Source: RUG100 sp034927505
GTDB lineage: Bacteria; Bacillota; Clostridia; Peptostreptococcales; Anaerovoracaceae
Reading direction: 5' to 3'
NCBI GenBank assembly: GCA_034927505.1
Contig: JAYFPY010000010.1
Span: forward strand, 62,001-126,000
DNA length: 64,000 nt
The notes under the pieces were generated by a model. That model was not told the origin of the DNA. It was given only the letters and a program-made list of their open reading frames with translations, and did not search any database. The position numbers were made by a program, and so were the translations under genes. Positions 17,030-25,993 of the stretch are shown piece by piece. How positions within the stretch are numbered: the stretch's first letter is position 1; each line of letters starts with the position of its first letter.

Positions 17030-18335
17030 TGAGTTCAACGCTTCTATAACCTTCGACAAACGATTATATAAAGAAGATATCGCCGGCAGCATTGCTCACG
17101 CAAAGATGCTGGCAAAACAGGGCATACTGACGGAAAGCGAAGCGGACACCATCGTGTCTGCCCTTTCCGACATCAGGACCGACATAGATGACGGCAATGT
17201 GGAATTCACCATAGAAGGCGAAGATATCCACATGAACATCGAGACCATACTGACTCAGCGGATCGGAGCCACAGGCAAAAAGCTCCATACGGCCCGCAGC
17301 AGGAACGATCAGGTGGCCGTAGACTTCAAGATGCATGTGAAAAACGAGATCCCGGCCATAGATCATCTTCTGGAAAAGCTGATGGAAACTCTCGCCGGTC
17401 TTGCAGAGCAGCATCAGGATACAGTGATGCCCGGATACACTCACCTCCAGCGGGCGCAGCCTGTGACATTCGCATATCACCTGCTGGCTTATTATCAAAT
17501 GTTCAAGAGAGACATGTCCAGATTCGAGGACTGTTACAAAAGAGCCGACTACCTGCCTTTAGGCAGCGGAGCTCTTGCCGGAACGACATATGATACGGAC
17601 AGAGACTACATTGCGGATCTGCTGGGATTCGAAAATGTTGCACCCAACGCAATGGATGCAGTCAGCGACAGAGATTTTGCAATAGAATTCATCAGCTGCT
17701 GTTCCACATGCATGATGCACCTTTCAAGGTTCTGCGAAGAGCTGATACTCTGGAGTTCCAAGGAATTCAGCTTTGTGGAGATAGATGATGCCTACGCCAC
17801 CGGCAGCAGCATCATGCCGCAGAAAAAGAACCCTGATATGGCAGAGCTGATCCGCGGAAAAACAGGCCGGGTATACGGCGACCTTATGACCCTTCTCACG
17901 ATCATGAAGGGGCTGCCTCTGGCTTACAACAAGGATATGCAGGAAGATAAACTGCCTGTATTCGACGCCGGAGATACTTTGAAAGATTCACTCAATATCT
18001 TCACCGAGATGATATCGACCATGAAGGTATGTACCGATAACATGGCAGGCGCTGCAAAGTACGGCTACATGAATGCAACCGATGCAGCCGATTACCTGGT
18101 CTCCAAAGGGATACCTTTCAGAGACTGCCATGAGATCATCGGTTCCCTGGTGCTCCACTGTATAGAAAAAGGATGCGCCATAGAGGATCTTCCTCTGGAC
18201 GAGCTGAGAAAATTCTCGGACAAATTTGATGAAGACATTTATGACAAGATCAGTGTCAGAGCATGCATCGAAGGAAAGAAGTCCAAAGGGTCCACTTCAT
18301 TCGACAGTGTGAAAGAACAGCTGAAGAACCTGTGA
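16980..18335 (+). CDS. argH: argininosuccinate lyase
   Basis: This 451-residue enzyme cleaves argininosuccinate to arginine and fumarate. The start MKLWKGRF matches the family's MKLWGGRF. It has HLQRAQP (155-161), which includes a catalytic-region histidine, and the fumarase/lyase superfamily signature GSSIMPQKKNPD (275-286) with the catalytic serine loop. The GGAGG for its ATG lies inside argG, and the two frames overlap by 50 bases, so translation is probably coupled. A strong hairpin follows the stop. With argG, and with carAB-argF at 32-37 kb, it completes citrulline-to-arginine synthesis. Confidence 0.97.
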   Translation: MKLWKGRFTKTATSSSNEFNASITFDKRLYKEDIAGSIAHAKMLAKQGILTESEADTIVSALSDIRTDIDDGNVEFTIEGEDIHMNIETILTQRIGATGKKLHTARSRNDQVAVDFKMHVKNEIPAIDHLLEKLMETLAGLAEQHQDTVMPGYTHLQRAQPVTFAYHLLAYYQMFKRDMSRFEDCYKRADYLPLGSGALAGTTYDTDRDYIADLLGFENVAPNAMDAVSDRDFAIEFISCCSTCMMHLSRFCEELILWSSKEFSFVEIDDAYATGSSIMPQKKNPDMAELIRGKTGRVYGDLMTLLTIMKGLPLAYNKDMQEDKLPVFDAGDTLKDSLNIFTEMISTMKVCTDNMAGAAKYGYMNATDAADYLVSKGIPFRDCHEIIGSLVLHCIEKGCAIEDLPLDELRKFSDKFDEDIYDKISVRACIEGKKSKGSTSFDSVKEQLKNL

Positions 18336-18350
18336 TCATATAAAGATCCA

Positions 18351-18381
18351 AGAACCTCTCGGGATGATCCCGAGAGGTTCT
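18351..18381 (+). terminator. intrinsic terminator after argH
   Basis: A perfect 14-base stem (AGAACCTCTCGGGA / TCCCGAGAGGTTCT) with a TGA loop begins 16 bases after the argH stop. The following T tract is weak, so it may act in either direction or serve as an RNA 3' end. Confidence 0.7.
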
Positions 18382-18479
18382 TACTATTTAATGATTGCAT
18401 ATACTATCCCTTTAGTATTATCTGTACCGTATTTCAAGCTGTATTTTTCAGTCTTTGCCCCACTTTCCGCGTAACTGCC

Positions 18480-19418
18480 CTATCCGAACATGCTCAATAT
18501 CACTGTGAATATGGGCAGTGTTGCAATAGACAGCACCGTAGACAACAGCACTCCTTTGGTGGCGAACTCCACATCGCCTTTGTACTGCTGTGAGAATATA
18601 GTCGTACATGCTGCCACCGGCATGGCAAATTCCATTATTATCACCTTGGACAGCAGCGAAACATCCTTCAGGATGAATATCATTATCACAAACACGATAC
18701 CCGGAATGATCAGCAGTTTGAAAGCCGACAAAACATACATATTGATGTCGCCCACCAGTTTCCTGAAAGGTATCCTGCCGATCTGCAGTCCTATGGCTAT
18801 CATAGTCAGCGGCGTCGTGGCAGCGCCTATTATCTGCACAGAATCGCCAAGGAACCCCGGAAGCTGAAAATCGAACAGGAACAGAAGGAATCCTATTATA
18901 ACTCCGAACATTCCCGGACTCAACATAGACTTCAGGTTCATCTTCCTGTCCGCTCCCGCCGACATCTGTATCAGCATTATACCCACTGTAAACAGGAATA
19001 TGTCGTTTACCATTTCGACAATGCTGGCATAAAACACGGCTTCCTTTCCGTAGAGGGCATTGATCACAGGTATGCCCATAAATCCGGTGTTGGCAAATAT
19101 AAGCATGAAAGTGAATATATAACCCTGATGTTTTTTCATCTTCAGGAATTTCACCACCAGTATCCCTATGAGAAATGCAGCGATGAACACTATTATCATT
19201 ATTATAAATGTGTATCCGCAGTCCTTCAGTATCTGTTTCGAAAAGGATATCTGCATGGCATCGATGACCAGACATGGCCATGTGACATTGGCCACCAGGC
19301 TGGATATGCCTTCCGACTGTCCTACCGACAATATATTTTTTTTGGCCAGTATTATCCCCGGGATGATCATGACAAAGATCATTACCAGGGAATTCAGGCT
19401 CTCAAGTGTACTGTTCAT
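18480..19418 (-). CDS. AEC (auxin efflux carrier) family transporter
   Basis: This 312-residue protein has about ten hydrophobic spans in two five-span halves, the AEC family layout. Recognisable family segments include VANVTWPCLVIDAM near residue 42-55 and FANTGFMGIPVINALYG near 107-123, with a TTPLTMIAIGLQIG loop near 226. Bacterial members move small organic acids such as malate or malonate. GGAGC precedes ATG 19418. It is not obviously linked in function to argH or to the phosphoesterase on either side. Confidence 0.85.
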   Translation of the reverse strand: MNSTLESLNSLVMIFVMIIPGIILAKKNILSVGQSEGISSLVANVTWPCLVIDAMQISFSKQILKDCGYTFIIMIIVFIAAFLIGILVVKFLKMKKHQGYIFTFMLIFANTGFMGIPVINALYGKEAVFYASIVEMVNDIFLFTVGIMLIQMSAGADRKMNLKSMLSPGMFGVIIGFLLFLFDFQLPGFLGDSVQIIGAATTPLTMIAIGLQIGRIPFRKLVGDINMYVLSAFKLLIIPGIVFVIMIFILKDVSLLSKVIIMEFAMPVAACTTIFSQQYKGDVEFATKGVLLSTVLSIATLPIFTVILSMFG

Positions 19419-19439
19419 ATATGCTCCTAAATCATGCCC

Positions 19440-19997
19440 TTAAAATCTGTCGCTGTTGTTCAGCATATTTCTGAGGAATCCGCCGCCCGGTTTTTTCCGA
19501 GGCGGACCTCCGTCTGTCCGGTAGTAAATGACTGAACAATCTATACGGTCCTCATAAGTATGCACTACTGCATATGAACCGTCGCTGCCGTCTCTCGGCC
19601 TTGATATGCTGCCCGGATTCAGTATCCTGATGCCGTCGATTTCTTCGTTGCAGGGAACATGTGTATGTCCGAAAAAAACAGCTTTGCATCCCAGCTCTTC
19701 GCATCGGTACAGCAGTCTGTCATAGCTGCCTCCGCTGACGCCTTCCGTATGTCCGTGAGTCAGATATATCTTCCCGTATTCCGTGTCAATGATATACCTG
19801 GAGTCCTCGCTGCGCATGGCGCCGTCCATATTGCCCTTCACACTGACATAGTCCACTCCCAGCATGCGGCCCAGATCTTCCGCATCTTTTTCATGATCGC
19901 CCAGATGTACAAGAAGATCCACATCTTTTAATTTTTCAAAGACCTCACAAGCCCTCTTCAGGTTCCCGTGTGTGTCGCTAATAACCAGCATTTTCAT
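19440..19997 (-). CDS. metallophosphoesterase, YfcE/MJ0936-like
   Basis: This 185-residue protein has the full set of calcineurin-like metal motifs: SDTHGN (7-12), LGDHE near 36, KGNMDG near 54-59, THGHTEG near 80-86 and FGHTHVP near 109-115. These short enzymes act as phosphodiesterases on small substrates. The C-terminus is rich in Gly/Pro/Lys. The gene overlaps the MgtC-like gene by four bases (ATGA), so the two form a unit. Confidence 0.88.
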   Translation of the reverse strand: MKMLVISDTHGNLKRACEVFEKLKDVDLLVHLGDHEKDAEDLGRMLGVDYVSVKGNMDGAMRSEDSRYIIDTEYGKIYLTHGHTEGVSGGSYDRLLYRCEELGCKAVFFGHTHVPCNEEIDGIRILNPGSISRPRDGSDGSYAVVHTYEDRIDCSVIYYRTDGGPPRKKPGGGFLRNMLNNSDRF

Positions 19998-20686
19998 ATT
20001 TCGTCTATTATTGTTACTCCTTCTATATTGCTCAGATCATTGATGATCTCTTCATTATCTTCGTGTTTGGGTATCTTCAGCGAGATCGTAAATGCAGATC
20101 CGCCTGCAGTCATCGCATCCGGCTGATTAAGGTCAGTTTCGCACACTGTGAATTCCTTGTTCCTTACGGTATTCAGGAAGCCCTTCAAATGTGCAATGTC
20201 CTCCACTTCCACATACAGGTTCAGCACTCCCGAATGTTCATAAAAATATTTTTCTATCTTCGGCAGCAGGGCCAGACTGACAAATATCAGCACTGCTCCG
20301 ATCACTGCGCCTTCATAAAATCCTATGCCGATGGCAAGTCCAAGACAAGCGCTGGCCCACAGCCCTGCAGCAGTAGTAAGTCCCTTTATCCTTTTCCTTC
20401 CGGTTACTATTATCGTTCCCGCTCCCAGAAAGCCTACGCCGGTTATTACCTGTGCACCCATCCTTGCCGGATCTGTGGCTGTACTCCATACATCACATAT
20501 GTACTGGTTCGTAAGCATTGCAATAGCCGAGCCGATACACACCAGTATATGTGTCCTGAACCCTGCAGGATGTCGATTTGCTCCCCTCTCCAGCCCGATC
20601 ACTCCTCCAAATATAAGAGCAAGCAGCAGCCTTAGGGAAATCGAGAAAATATTCAAATCATAAAAAATATCCGGTAAATGAAACAT
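19994..20686 (-). CDS. MgtC/SapB family membrane protein
   Basis: This 230-residue protein has four to five membrane spans carrying the MgtC signature GGVIGLERGANRHPAGFRTH (about 27-46), GVGFLGAGTII near 87-97 and GLTTAAGLWASACLGLAIG near 106-124, then a soluble ACT-like tail of about 80 residues. The family is associated with survival under low Mg2+ and with acting on ATP synthase; its exact activity here is unknown. A strong GGAGG precedes the ATG. Confidence 0.9.
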   Translation of the reverse strand: MFHLPDIFYDLNIFSISLRLLLALIFGGVIGLERGANRHPAGFRTHILVCIGSAIAMLTNQYICDVWSTATDPARMGAQVITGVGFLGAGTIIVTGRKRIKGLTTAAGLWASACLGLAIGIGFYEGAVIGAVLIFVSLALLPKIEKYFYEHSGVLNLYVEVEDIAHLKGFLNTVRNKEFTVCETDLNQPDAMTAGGSAFTISLKIPKHEDNEEIINDLSNIEGVTIIDEI

Positions 20687-20728
20687 ATCTTTCCTCCGTC
20701 TTTAAATTATAACACGTCAGTAGGCATA

Positions 20729-20757
20729 TTAACAATCTTCCCTTTTTCTGATATACT
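20729..20757 (+). promoter_or_regulatory. sigma-A promoter of the HisK-like PHP gene
   Basis: TTAACA (20729-20734), a 17-base spacer and TATACT (20752-20757) lie about 40 bases before the start codon at 20801, divergent from the MgtC-like gene. Confidence 0.6.
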
Positions 20758-20800
20758 TGTTCTGTTGATCAGAAAACGATCAGAGAAAGGAAGAACAATA

Positions 20801-21586
20801 ATGTACGATATGCATACACATACAGGCTTTTCCGATGACTGCAGCTATACCATGGAGGAAATGCTGACTGCGGCAGCGCAGACAGGTCTTTCCGGAATAG
20901 CCGTAACAGACCACTACGATCCCGGCTATCCGGATCCGGAATTCCCCTTTATCATCGATTTTGACAAATACTGCACAGCCCTTGATGCTGCCGCCGAAAA
21001 ATACACAGGGTGCCTTGATATAATAAAAGGCCTTGAAGTGGGGATCATGGATACGCAGCTGGATGGCGCCAAGAAAGCCGTCGCAGGATATGATTATGAT
21101 TTCATCATCGGATCGTTTCACTGCCTGCGTCAGTACGACCTGTGCACTATCGACTACCCGTCCTATGACGGCCCGTCCCTGATGAAAGATTTTTACGAAT
21201 ACATGTATGAAATGCTGCGGGTATATAAGAGCTATGATATCATCGGACACTTCAGCATCATCGACAGATACATCGGCGGCATATACGATCTGGATCCCTG
21301 CATGGACATCATCCGCGAGATCATGAAGATGATCATCGACGACGGCAAGGGGATAGAAATCAATACATCGAATTTCAAATATGACATGAGTGTGTGGCTT
21401 CCACGCACCGAACTGCTGGCGGCTTACCGGGAACTGGGCGGAGAGATCCTGACCATCGGCTCCGACTCTCACGAGCCCTATCGCTTCGGCGATCACTTCG
21501 ACGAAGCCTCAGAACTGGCAAGATCCCTGGGATTCAAATACTGCTGCAGCTATCACCAGCGAAAACCGGAATTTCACAAACTGTGA
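20801..21586 (+). CDS. PHP-domain histidinol-phosphatase (HisK family)
   Basis: This 261-residue protein has PHP motifs MHTHTGFSDD (4-13), VTDHYDPG (about 40-47), GLEVGI (about 80), IGSFHCLRQ (about 104), IGHFSIIDRY (about 149) and GSDSHEP (about 222), the pattern of HisJ/HisK-type histidinol-phosphate phosphatases. The frame is open upstream, but ATG 20801 is the real start: GAAAGGAAG precedes it and a promoter lies at 20729-20757. It is monocistronic, ending at a hairpin. No other his genes are in the window, so the substrate assignment rests on family resemblance. Confidence 0.82.
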   Translation: MYDMHTHTGFSDDCSYTMEEMLTAAAQTGLSGIAVTDHYDPGYPDPEFPFIIDFDKYCTALDAAAEKYTGCLDIIKGLEVGIMDTQLDGAKKAVAGYDYDFIIGSFHCLRQYDLCTIDYPSYDGPSLMKDFYEYMYEMLRVYKSYDIIGHFSIIDRYIGGIYDLDPCMDIIREIMKMIIDDGKGIEINTSNFKYDMSVWLPRTELLAAYRELGGEILTIGSDSHEPYRFGDHFDEASELARSLGFKYCCSYHQRKPEFHKL

Positions 21587-21611
21587 TCCGAAACTGCCAT
21601 ATATGCAATAT

Positions 21612-21650
21612 AAAACAGCAGCTATCCTAATTGGAACGTCTGCTGTTTTT
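21612..21650. terminator. hairpin terminator between convergent genes
   Basis: The stem AAAACAGCAG (21612-21621) / CTGCTGTTTT (21640-21649) has T-runs on both strands, so it can end both the PHP gene and the hemolysin III operon. Confidence 0.75.
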
Positions 21651-21658
21651 AAGTCATC

Positions 21659-22288
21659 CTATATCAGGAACGCTATACCGTAAAAGTGGAAAGCCGTTCC
21701 CGCGATTATGAATACATGGAATATTTCATGAAAGCCGAACTTCTCTGTGAGGTTTGGTTTTTTCATGGCATACATCACGGCACCGATGGTATATGATATG
21801 CCTCCTGCCAGCAGAACGATTATGAAATCTGTCGGCAGGCTGATGAATGCTTTGAAGTCGAACAGTATCGACCATCCCATTATGAGATATATCACTGTGT
21901 ACAGCCATCTTGGCGCATACAGCCAGAATATCTTCATTATCACTCCGGCGCCTGCCAGGATCCACAGTACTGTGAGGAATACGGTCCCCACCCTGTGAGG
22001 AAGGCAGACATACATTATCGGCGTATATGTTCCCGAGATGAGCATGAATATCATCGAATGATCCAGCTTTCTCAGCTTTTCTATGTGATCCGCCGTGCCG
22101 GTGCTGTAATGATACAACGCGCTGCAGCTGTAGAGAGCTATCATAGACAGTCCGAATACCAGCATAGATATCACCCTTCCGGTACTCTGTCCGTAATTGG
22201 ATATCATCAGATACACCGTAGCCGCCGCCGCCAGAACGGCACCTATCAAGTGTGTCTTGCAGCTCCATTCGTCTCTGGGTCTGAACAT
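21659..22288 (-). CDS. hemolysin III / PAQR family membrane protein (YqfA/TrhA type)
   Basis: This 209-residue protein has seven membrane spans and the family motifs HLIGAVLAA near residue 12, SALYHYSTG near 56-64 with KLDHSMIF near 73-80, and a terminal HEIFHVFIIAGTAFHF. The Ser/His/Asp residues are the predicted metal or catalytic site of the CREST superfamily. Family members are called hemolysin III but are widespread in non-pathogens and affect membrane homeostasis. It is the last gene in the paaK-ACT-thioesterase run. Confidence 0.9.
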   Translation of the reverse strand: MFRPRDEWSCKTHLIGAVLAAAATVYLMISNYGQSTGRVISMLVFGLSMIALYSCSALYHYSTGTADHIEKLRKLDHSMIFMLISGTYTPIMYVCLPHRVGTVFLTVLWILAGAGVIMKIFWLYAPRWLYTVIYLIMGWSILFDFKAFISLPTDFIIVLLAGGISYTIGAVMYAMKKPNLTEKFGFHEIFHVFIIAGTAFHFYGIAFLI

Positions 22289-22299
22289 GTCTTCCTCCT

Positions 22300-22749
22300 C
22301 TATCTGCTTGTATCTACGTTCAGATAAACGCTTGCTGCCGTTGCCACCGGCTTGCCCGTTTTTTTGCTTACCGCCTCTCCGGTCAGCTGAGTGATCCTCT
22401 TTCCCGCTGCAGTGGCTTTTGCAGTGATGATCAGAGTATCTCCGATTTCCACCGGTCTGATGTATTTTACATCAAGGCTGACAGTCGGTGCAAAATTCTT
22501 CCCGGCGTAAAATCTGGCAACTGCTGCCAGAGTCATATCAAAAGCCGAACATATTATCCCTCCGTGGAGCATGCCGGCTCTGTTGGCCTGCCATTCCTGT
22601 ACGGGGAAAGCCAGCGAAATGGTCTTGTCTTCAAATGAGCATCCCATATTTTCAGATCTCATCATTCCATTCATAGTCTTTTCCTGGACCACATTGTTTT
22701 CTTCCATGGTCTTTTCGAGAAAAGCTTCCATCCGCTCCTGGCCGCTCAT
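22300..22749 (-). CDS. PaaI-type hotdog thioesterase
   Basis: This is a protein of about 149 residues starting MSGQERMEAF at ATG 22749, one base after the stop of the ACT gene. The longer frame would lie inside that gene. The hotdog core includes MLHGGIICSAFDMTLAAVARF, typical of PaaI thioesterases, with the conserved Gly-Gly at the helix start and an acidic residue in the central helix. PaaI enzymes hydrolyse stalled aryl- or acyl-CoA esters. Position directly after a phenylacetate-CoA ligase and its ACT partner fits a CoA-housekeeping role in aromatic acid metabolism. Confidence 0.85.
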   Translation of the reverse strand: MSGQERMEAFLEKTMEENNVVQEKTMNGMMRSENMGCSFEDKTISLAFPVQEWQANRAGMLHGGIICSAFDMTLAAVARFYAGKNFAPTVSLDVKYIRPVEIGDTLIITAKATAAGKRITQLTGEAVSKKTGKPVATAASVYLNVDTSR

Positions 22750-22750
22750 T

Positions 22751-23176
22751 TTACACCAGATCTTTCTGGCAGTACAGCTGTATCCCCGCATCCTGCAGTA
22801 CAGCCACGGCCTTCTTCGGATCTTCTACTTTGAGCACTACCACTGCGTGATCTTCTCTGGATCTTACAATGGAATACACATAGTCCACGCTGATGTCATG
22901 TTTGCTCAGGACTTCCAGGATGCTGTGCAGCCCGCCCGGAAGATCTTTCATCTCTACCGCCAGAACTTCAGTTATGCTGGCCGTGAACCCATTGTCTTTC
23001 AAAACTTTCGTAGCTTTCTCCGGATCTTCCACCAGGCATCTCAGAATGCCGAAATCCACCGTATCTGCAATGCAGATCGCCTTCATGTCGATCTTGTTGT
23101 CTTCCAGGACCTTCGTGAATTCCGAAAGTCTTCCCGTCGTGTTTTCCACGAATACCGAAATCTGTTTGATATACAT
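22751..23176 (-). CDS. tandem ACT-domain amino-acid-binding protein
   Basis: This 141-residue protein is made of two ACT domains (about 1-68 and 70-141). Each starts with a beta strand motif such as IKQISVFVENTTGRLSEFTKVL and VLAVEMKDLPGGLHSILEVL. It has no catalytic domain. ACT-only proteins of this kind lie beside paaK in many anaerobes and are thought to sense an aromatic amino acid. It begins 12 bases after paaK with a GGAGG, so it is co-translated with it. Confidence 0.88.
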   Translation of the reverse strand: MYIKQISVFVENTTGRLSEFTKVLEDNKIDMKAICIADTVDFGILRCLVEDPEKATKVLKDNGFTASITEVLAVEMKDLPGGLHSILEVLSKHDISVDYVYSIVRSREDHAVVVLKVEDPKKAVAVLQDAGIQLYCQKDLV

Positions 23177-23188
23177 CAGTCTGCCTCC

Positions 23189-24499
23189 TTATACTCGAAT
23201 AGATAGATTCCTTGTGTCTTCTACTCTGACTGCTTTGCCCTCGCTGCGCGGCAGAGTGCCTGCGTTGAGGAATCTCACCTTGCATCCGATCCCCAAAAGA
23301 GCTCGGAGTTCATGATCCATTCGCGCCCTCAGGTTTTCTATAAATGCTATGTCGTCTATTGCCAGGTTCTCTGCCAGTTCCACATGCAATTCAAATGTAT
23401 CTGTATTGTTTTTTCTTCCCACCAGTATTTTGTAGTTGATGGTCAGCTCCTTGAATTTTCCGATCACCGTCTCCAGCTGTGAAGGGAATACGTTGACACC
23501 TCTGATTATCAGCATGTCGTCGGAACGTCCCTTGACCTTGCTCATTCTTGCTGTAGTCCTGCCGCATGAGCATGTTTCTCTCGTGATCGAACACAGGTCT
23601 CTGGTCCTGTATCTTATCAGCGGTATGCCTTCTTTTCCTACAGTCGTGAATACCAGTTCACCGGTCTCCCCGTCTGCCAGCGGCTTTTCAGTGACAGGAT
23701 CTATCACTTCAGGTATAAAGTAATCTTCCTGTATATGCATGCCTTCATTGGCGTCGCAGCTGCATGCCACTCCCGGGCCCATGACCTCGGACAGACCGTA
23801 GATATCGAACGCCTTGATGCCCAGACGTTTTTCTATTTCCTTCTTCATGCCCTCTGTCCATGGTTCCGCACCGAAGACTCCCGACTTCAAGGAAAGATCT
23901 CCCGGACCATAGCCCGCTTTTTCGCAGGCCTCGGCTAAAGTAAGCGCATATGACGGCGTACAGCAGAGTATAGTGCTTTTGAAATCCTTCATCAGCAGTA
24001 TCTGCTTCTGTGTATTGCCGCTGCTCATGGGGATCACCGAAGCGCCCAGATATTCAGCTCCGTTGTGAGCTCCCAGTCCTCCGGTAAACAGTCCATATCC
24101 GTATGCTATCTGAATTACCGACGTCTTGTCTCCGTGTGCGGAAGCCAGCGCTCTGGCCACACATTCGGCCCATGACTCAAGGTCATTCCTGGTATATCCA
24201 ACCACCGTCGGTTTTCCGGTCGTTCCCGAACTGGCGTGTATCCTTACTATCTCATGAAGAGGCGACGAAAACATCCCATATGGATAATTGTCACGCAGGT
24301 CGGACTTTGTACAGAACGGCAGTTCCTTAAGATCTTCCAGAGACTGTATGTCTCCCGGTTTTATGCCTTTTGCCTGCATCTTGGTCCTGTATGTCTCCAC
24401 ATTCTGATACATTCGTTTTACAGTGCCCCGCAGTTTGTGCATCTGGATCTTTTCCAGAGTCTCTCTTTCTGCACATTCCATTGCTTTGTTCCAAATCAT
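23189..24499 (-). CDS. paaK: phenylacetate--CoA ligase
   Basis: This 436-residue adenylate-forming enzyme activates phenylacetate or similar aryl acids to CoA thioesters using ATP. It has the AMP-binding motif SSGTTGKPTVVGYT near residue 90-103, YGLSEVMGPG near 234-243, and the C-terminal mini-domain with RGVNVFPSQ and the lysine region near the end (LPRSEGKAVR). The length is normal for PaaK. With the ACT protein and thioesterase downstream it forms the module common in amino-acid-fermenting clostridia, where it is often linked to indolepyruvate or phenylpyruvate oxidation; no ferredoxin oxidoreductase is in this window. Confidence 0.93.
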   Translation of the reverse strand: MIWNKAMECAERETLEKIQMHKLRGTVKRMYQNVETYRTKMQAKGIKPGDIQSLEDLKELPFCTKSDLRDNYPYGMFSSPLHEIVRIHASSGTTGKPTVVGYTRNDLESWAECVARALASAHGDKTSVIQIAYGYGLFTGGLGAHNGAEYLGASVIPMSSGNTQKQILLMKDFKSTILCCTPSYALTLAEACEKAGYGPGDLSLKSGVFGAEPWTEGMKKEIEKRLGIKAFDIYGLSEVMGPGVACSCDANEGMHIQEDYFIPEVIDPVTEKPLADGETGELVFTTVGKEGIPLIRYRTRDLCSITRETCSCGRTTARMSKVKGRSDDMLIIRGVNVFPSQLETVIGKFKELTINYKILVGRKNNTDTFELHVELAENLAIDDIAFIENLRARMDHELRALLGIGCKVRFLNAGTLPRSEGKAVRVEDTRNLSIRV

Positions 24500-24543
24500 A
24501 TTATTGTCTCTCCCGTTTTATTTTTCTCAAGTGTTATTTTAGA

Positions 24544-25074
24544 TCAGTCCGCAAGGCAGCTGATATACGGCAGCTGTCTGTATTTCTGATTGAAATCCAG
24601 TCCGTATCCCACAATGAATTTGTCTTCGACTGTAAAACCGACATAATCGGCGTTAAGATCTGTTCTTCTTCCTTCAGGCTTGTCCAGCAGCGAACATATT
24701 TTTATGCTCTTCGGATTCCTGTTTGCCAGGTAGCCTTTCAGATAGGATAATGTTATTCCGGAATCTACGATATCTTCGACTATTATCACATGTTTGCCTT
24801 CAATGTCCGAATCCAGATCTTTATTGATCTTTACCACACCGCTGGTCTTTGTTGCTGCTCCGTAGCTGCTGCACGCCATAAAATCTATTTCCAGATCAAG
24901 ATCTATATTTTTCATAAGATCTGTCATCCACATCACAGCCCCCCGCAGTATGCCTATCAGTATCACATTTTCACCTTTGTAGTCCTTTGTGATCTGACCG
25001 CCTATTTCTCCGGCTCTCTTTTCTATTTCTTTCTGTGTGATCATCACATCGCCGACAGTTTCTCCGGTATTCAT
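24544..25074 (-). CDS. hpt: hypoxanthine phosphoribosyltransferase
   Basis: This 176-residue type I phosphoribosyltransferase converts hypoxanthine or guanine plus PRPP to IMP or GMP (purine salvage). The PRPP-binding motif VIIVEDIVDSGITLS is at about 97-111, the flexible-loop segment ACSSYGAATKTSG at about 69-81, and the DYVGFTVEDKFIVGYGLD C-terminal purine-binding region is present. ATG 25074 follows AAGGAGG and overlaps the upstream YkvA-like gene by four bases. It closes the lon-engB-ykvA run, and paaK follows after 44 bases. Confidence 0.95.
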   Translation of the reverse strand: MNTGETVGDVMITQKEIEKRAGEIGGQITKDYKGENVILIGILRGAVMWMTDLMKNIDLDLEIDFMACSSYGAATKTSGVVKINKDLDSDIEGKHVIIVEDIVDSGITLSYLKGYLANRNPKSIKICSLLDKPEGRRTDLNADYVGFTVEDKFIVGYGLDFNQKYRQLPYISCLAD

Positions 25075-25403
25075 TTCTCCTCCTTGTCGTCATCTTTTAC
25101 TTCAAAATCAACATCATCTATTGCATTTTTATATTTCTTTGAATAGTCCACCGGCTTTTCGCCCATCCAGTATTTATCCAGCACATCCCTGAGATGCCAC
25201 AGGATCCACAGCCACAGGATCAGATCGTCTATCCATGCTATGGTAAACAGTACAGGCGGAATAATATCCACAGGCAGGAACAAATATATTATCCCGGCGA
25301 TGACGAGCGCCTTCTTTCTTTTCGGCACGCTTTTGTCCATCATCATGAACCTTATGGCTTTTATTCTCTTCCATATTACTTTGAATCCCAGGAAGAATTG
25401 CAT
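25071..25403 (-). CDS. YkvA/DUF1232 family small membrane protein
   Basis: This 110-residue protein has the DUF1232 core: KKALVIAGIIYLFLPVDIIPPVL followed by a second hydrophobic helix (WIDDLILWLWILWHL). The C-terminus is charged (KDDDKEEK). The family function is unknown. It sits between engB and hpt, overlapping hpt by four bases, and so probably belongs to the same transcript. Confidence 0.8.
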   Translation of the reverse strand: MQFFLGFKVIWKRIKAIRFMMMDKSVPKRKKALVIAGIIYLFLPVDIIPPVLFTIAWIDDLILWLWILWHLRDVLDKYWMGEKPVDYSKKYKNAIDDVDFEVKDDDKEEK

Positions 25404-25405
25404 GA

Positions 25406-25993
25406 TCAGCCCTCCAAAAGATGTTCTATTTCATTCAGCAGGACATCGTGTCCTGTCTTTTTCAGAACAGACACAGGTATGACTTTTTCATCCTGTGCCA
25501 TGCCCAGACTTTTTCTTATTACACTGATGCTTTTATTTATCTGATTTTTTGAAACTTTGTCAGCCTTCGTCGCCACCACCGGTCCGTCCAGACCGAAATG
25601 TTTCAGATACTCATACATCTGAATATCCTGTTTTGAAGGCTCGTGCCTGATATCCACCAGTTGTATTACCTTGATGAGACCTTTCCGGCTCTCAAGGTAA
25701 ACATCGATCATGTCTCCCCAGGTCTCGCTCAGGCTCTTTGAAACCTTTGCATACCCATATCCGGGCAGATCTACGATGCGAAATGCTCCATTGATGTCGA
25801 AGAAATTGATAGTCCTGGTCTTGCCCGGACTGCCGCTGACACGAGCCAGTTTCTTCCGCCCGGTAAGCAGGTTGAGCAGTGAGGATTTTCCCACATTGGA
25901 TCTCCCCGCAAAAGCGATCTCCTTCATATCATCCGGCGGATACTGATCCGGTCGGCCGGTCACAGCTGTCAGCTGCGCGTTCTTGATTATCAT
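25406..25993 (-). CDS. ysxC: ribosome biogenesis GTP-binding protein EngB (YsxC)
   Basis: This 195-residue TRAFAC GTPase has G1 GRSNVGKS (30-37), G3 DLPGYG (about 76-81), G4 TKADK (about 143-147) and the family-typical KTRTINFF switch region. EngB acts in 50S subunit assembly. It overlaps the lon stop by four bases, the widely conserved lon-ysxC arrangement of Bacillota. Confidence 0.96.
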   Translation of the reverse strand: MIIKNAQLTAVTGRPDQYPPDDMKEIAFAGRSNVGKSSLLNLLTGRKKLARVSGSPGKTRTINFFDINGAFRIVDLPGYGYAKVSKSLSETWGDMIDVYLESRKGLIKVIQLVDIRHEPSKQDIQMYEYLKHFGLDGPVVATKADKVSKNQINKSISVIRKSLGMAQDEKVIPVSVLKKTGHDVLLNEIEHLLEG

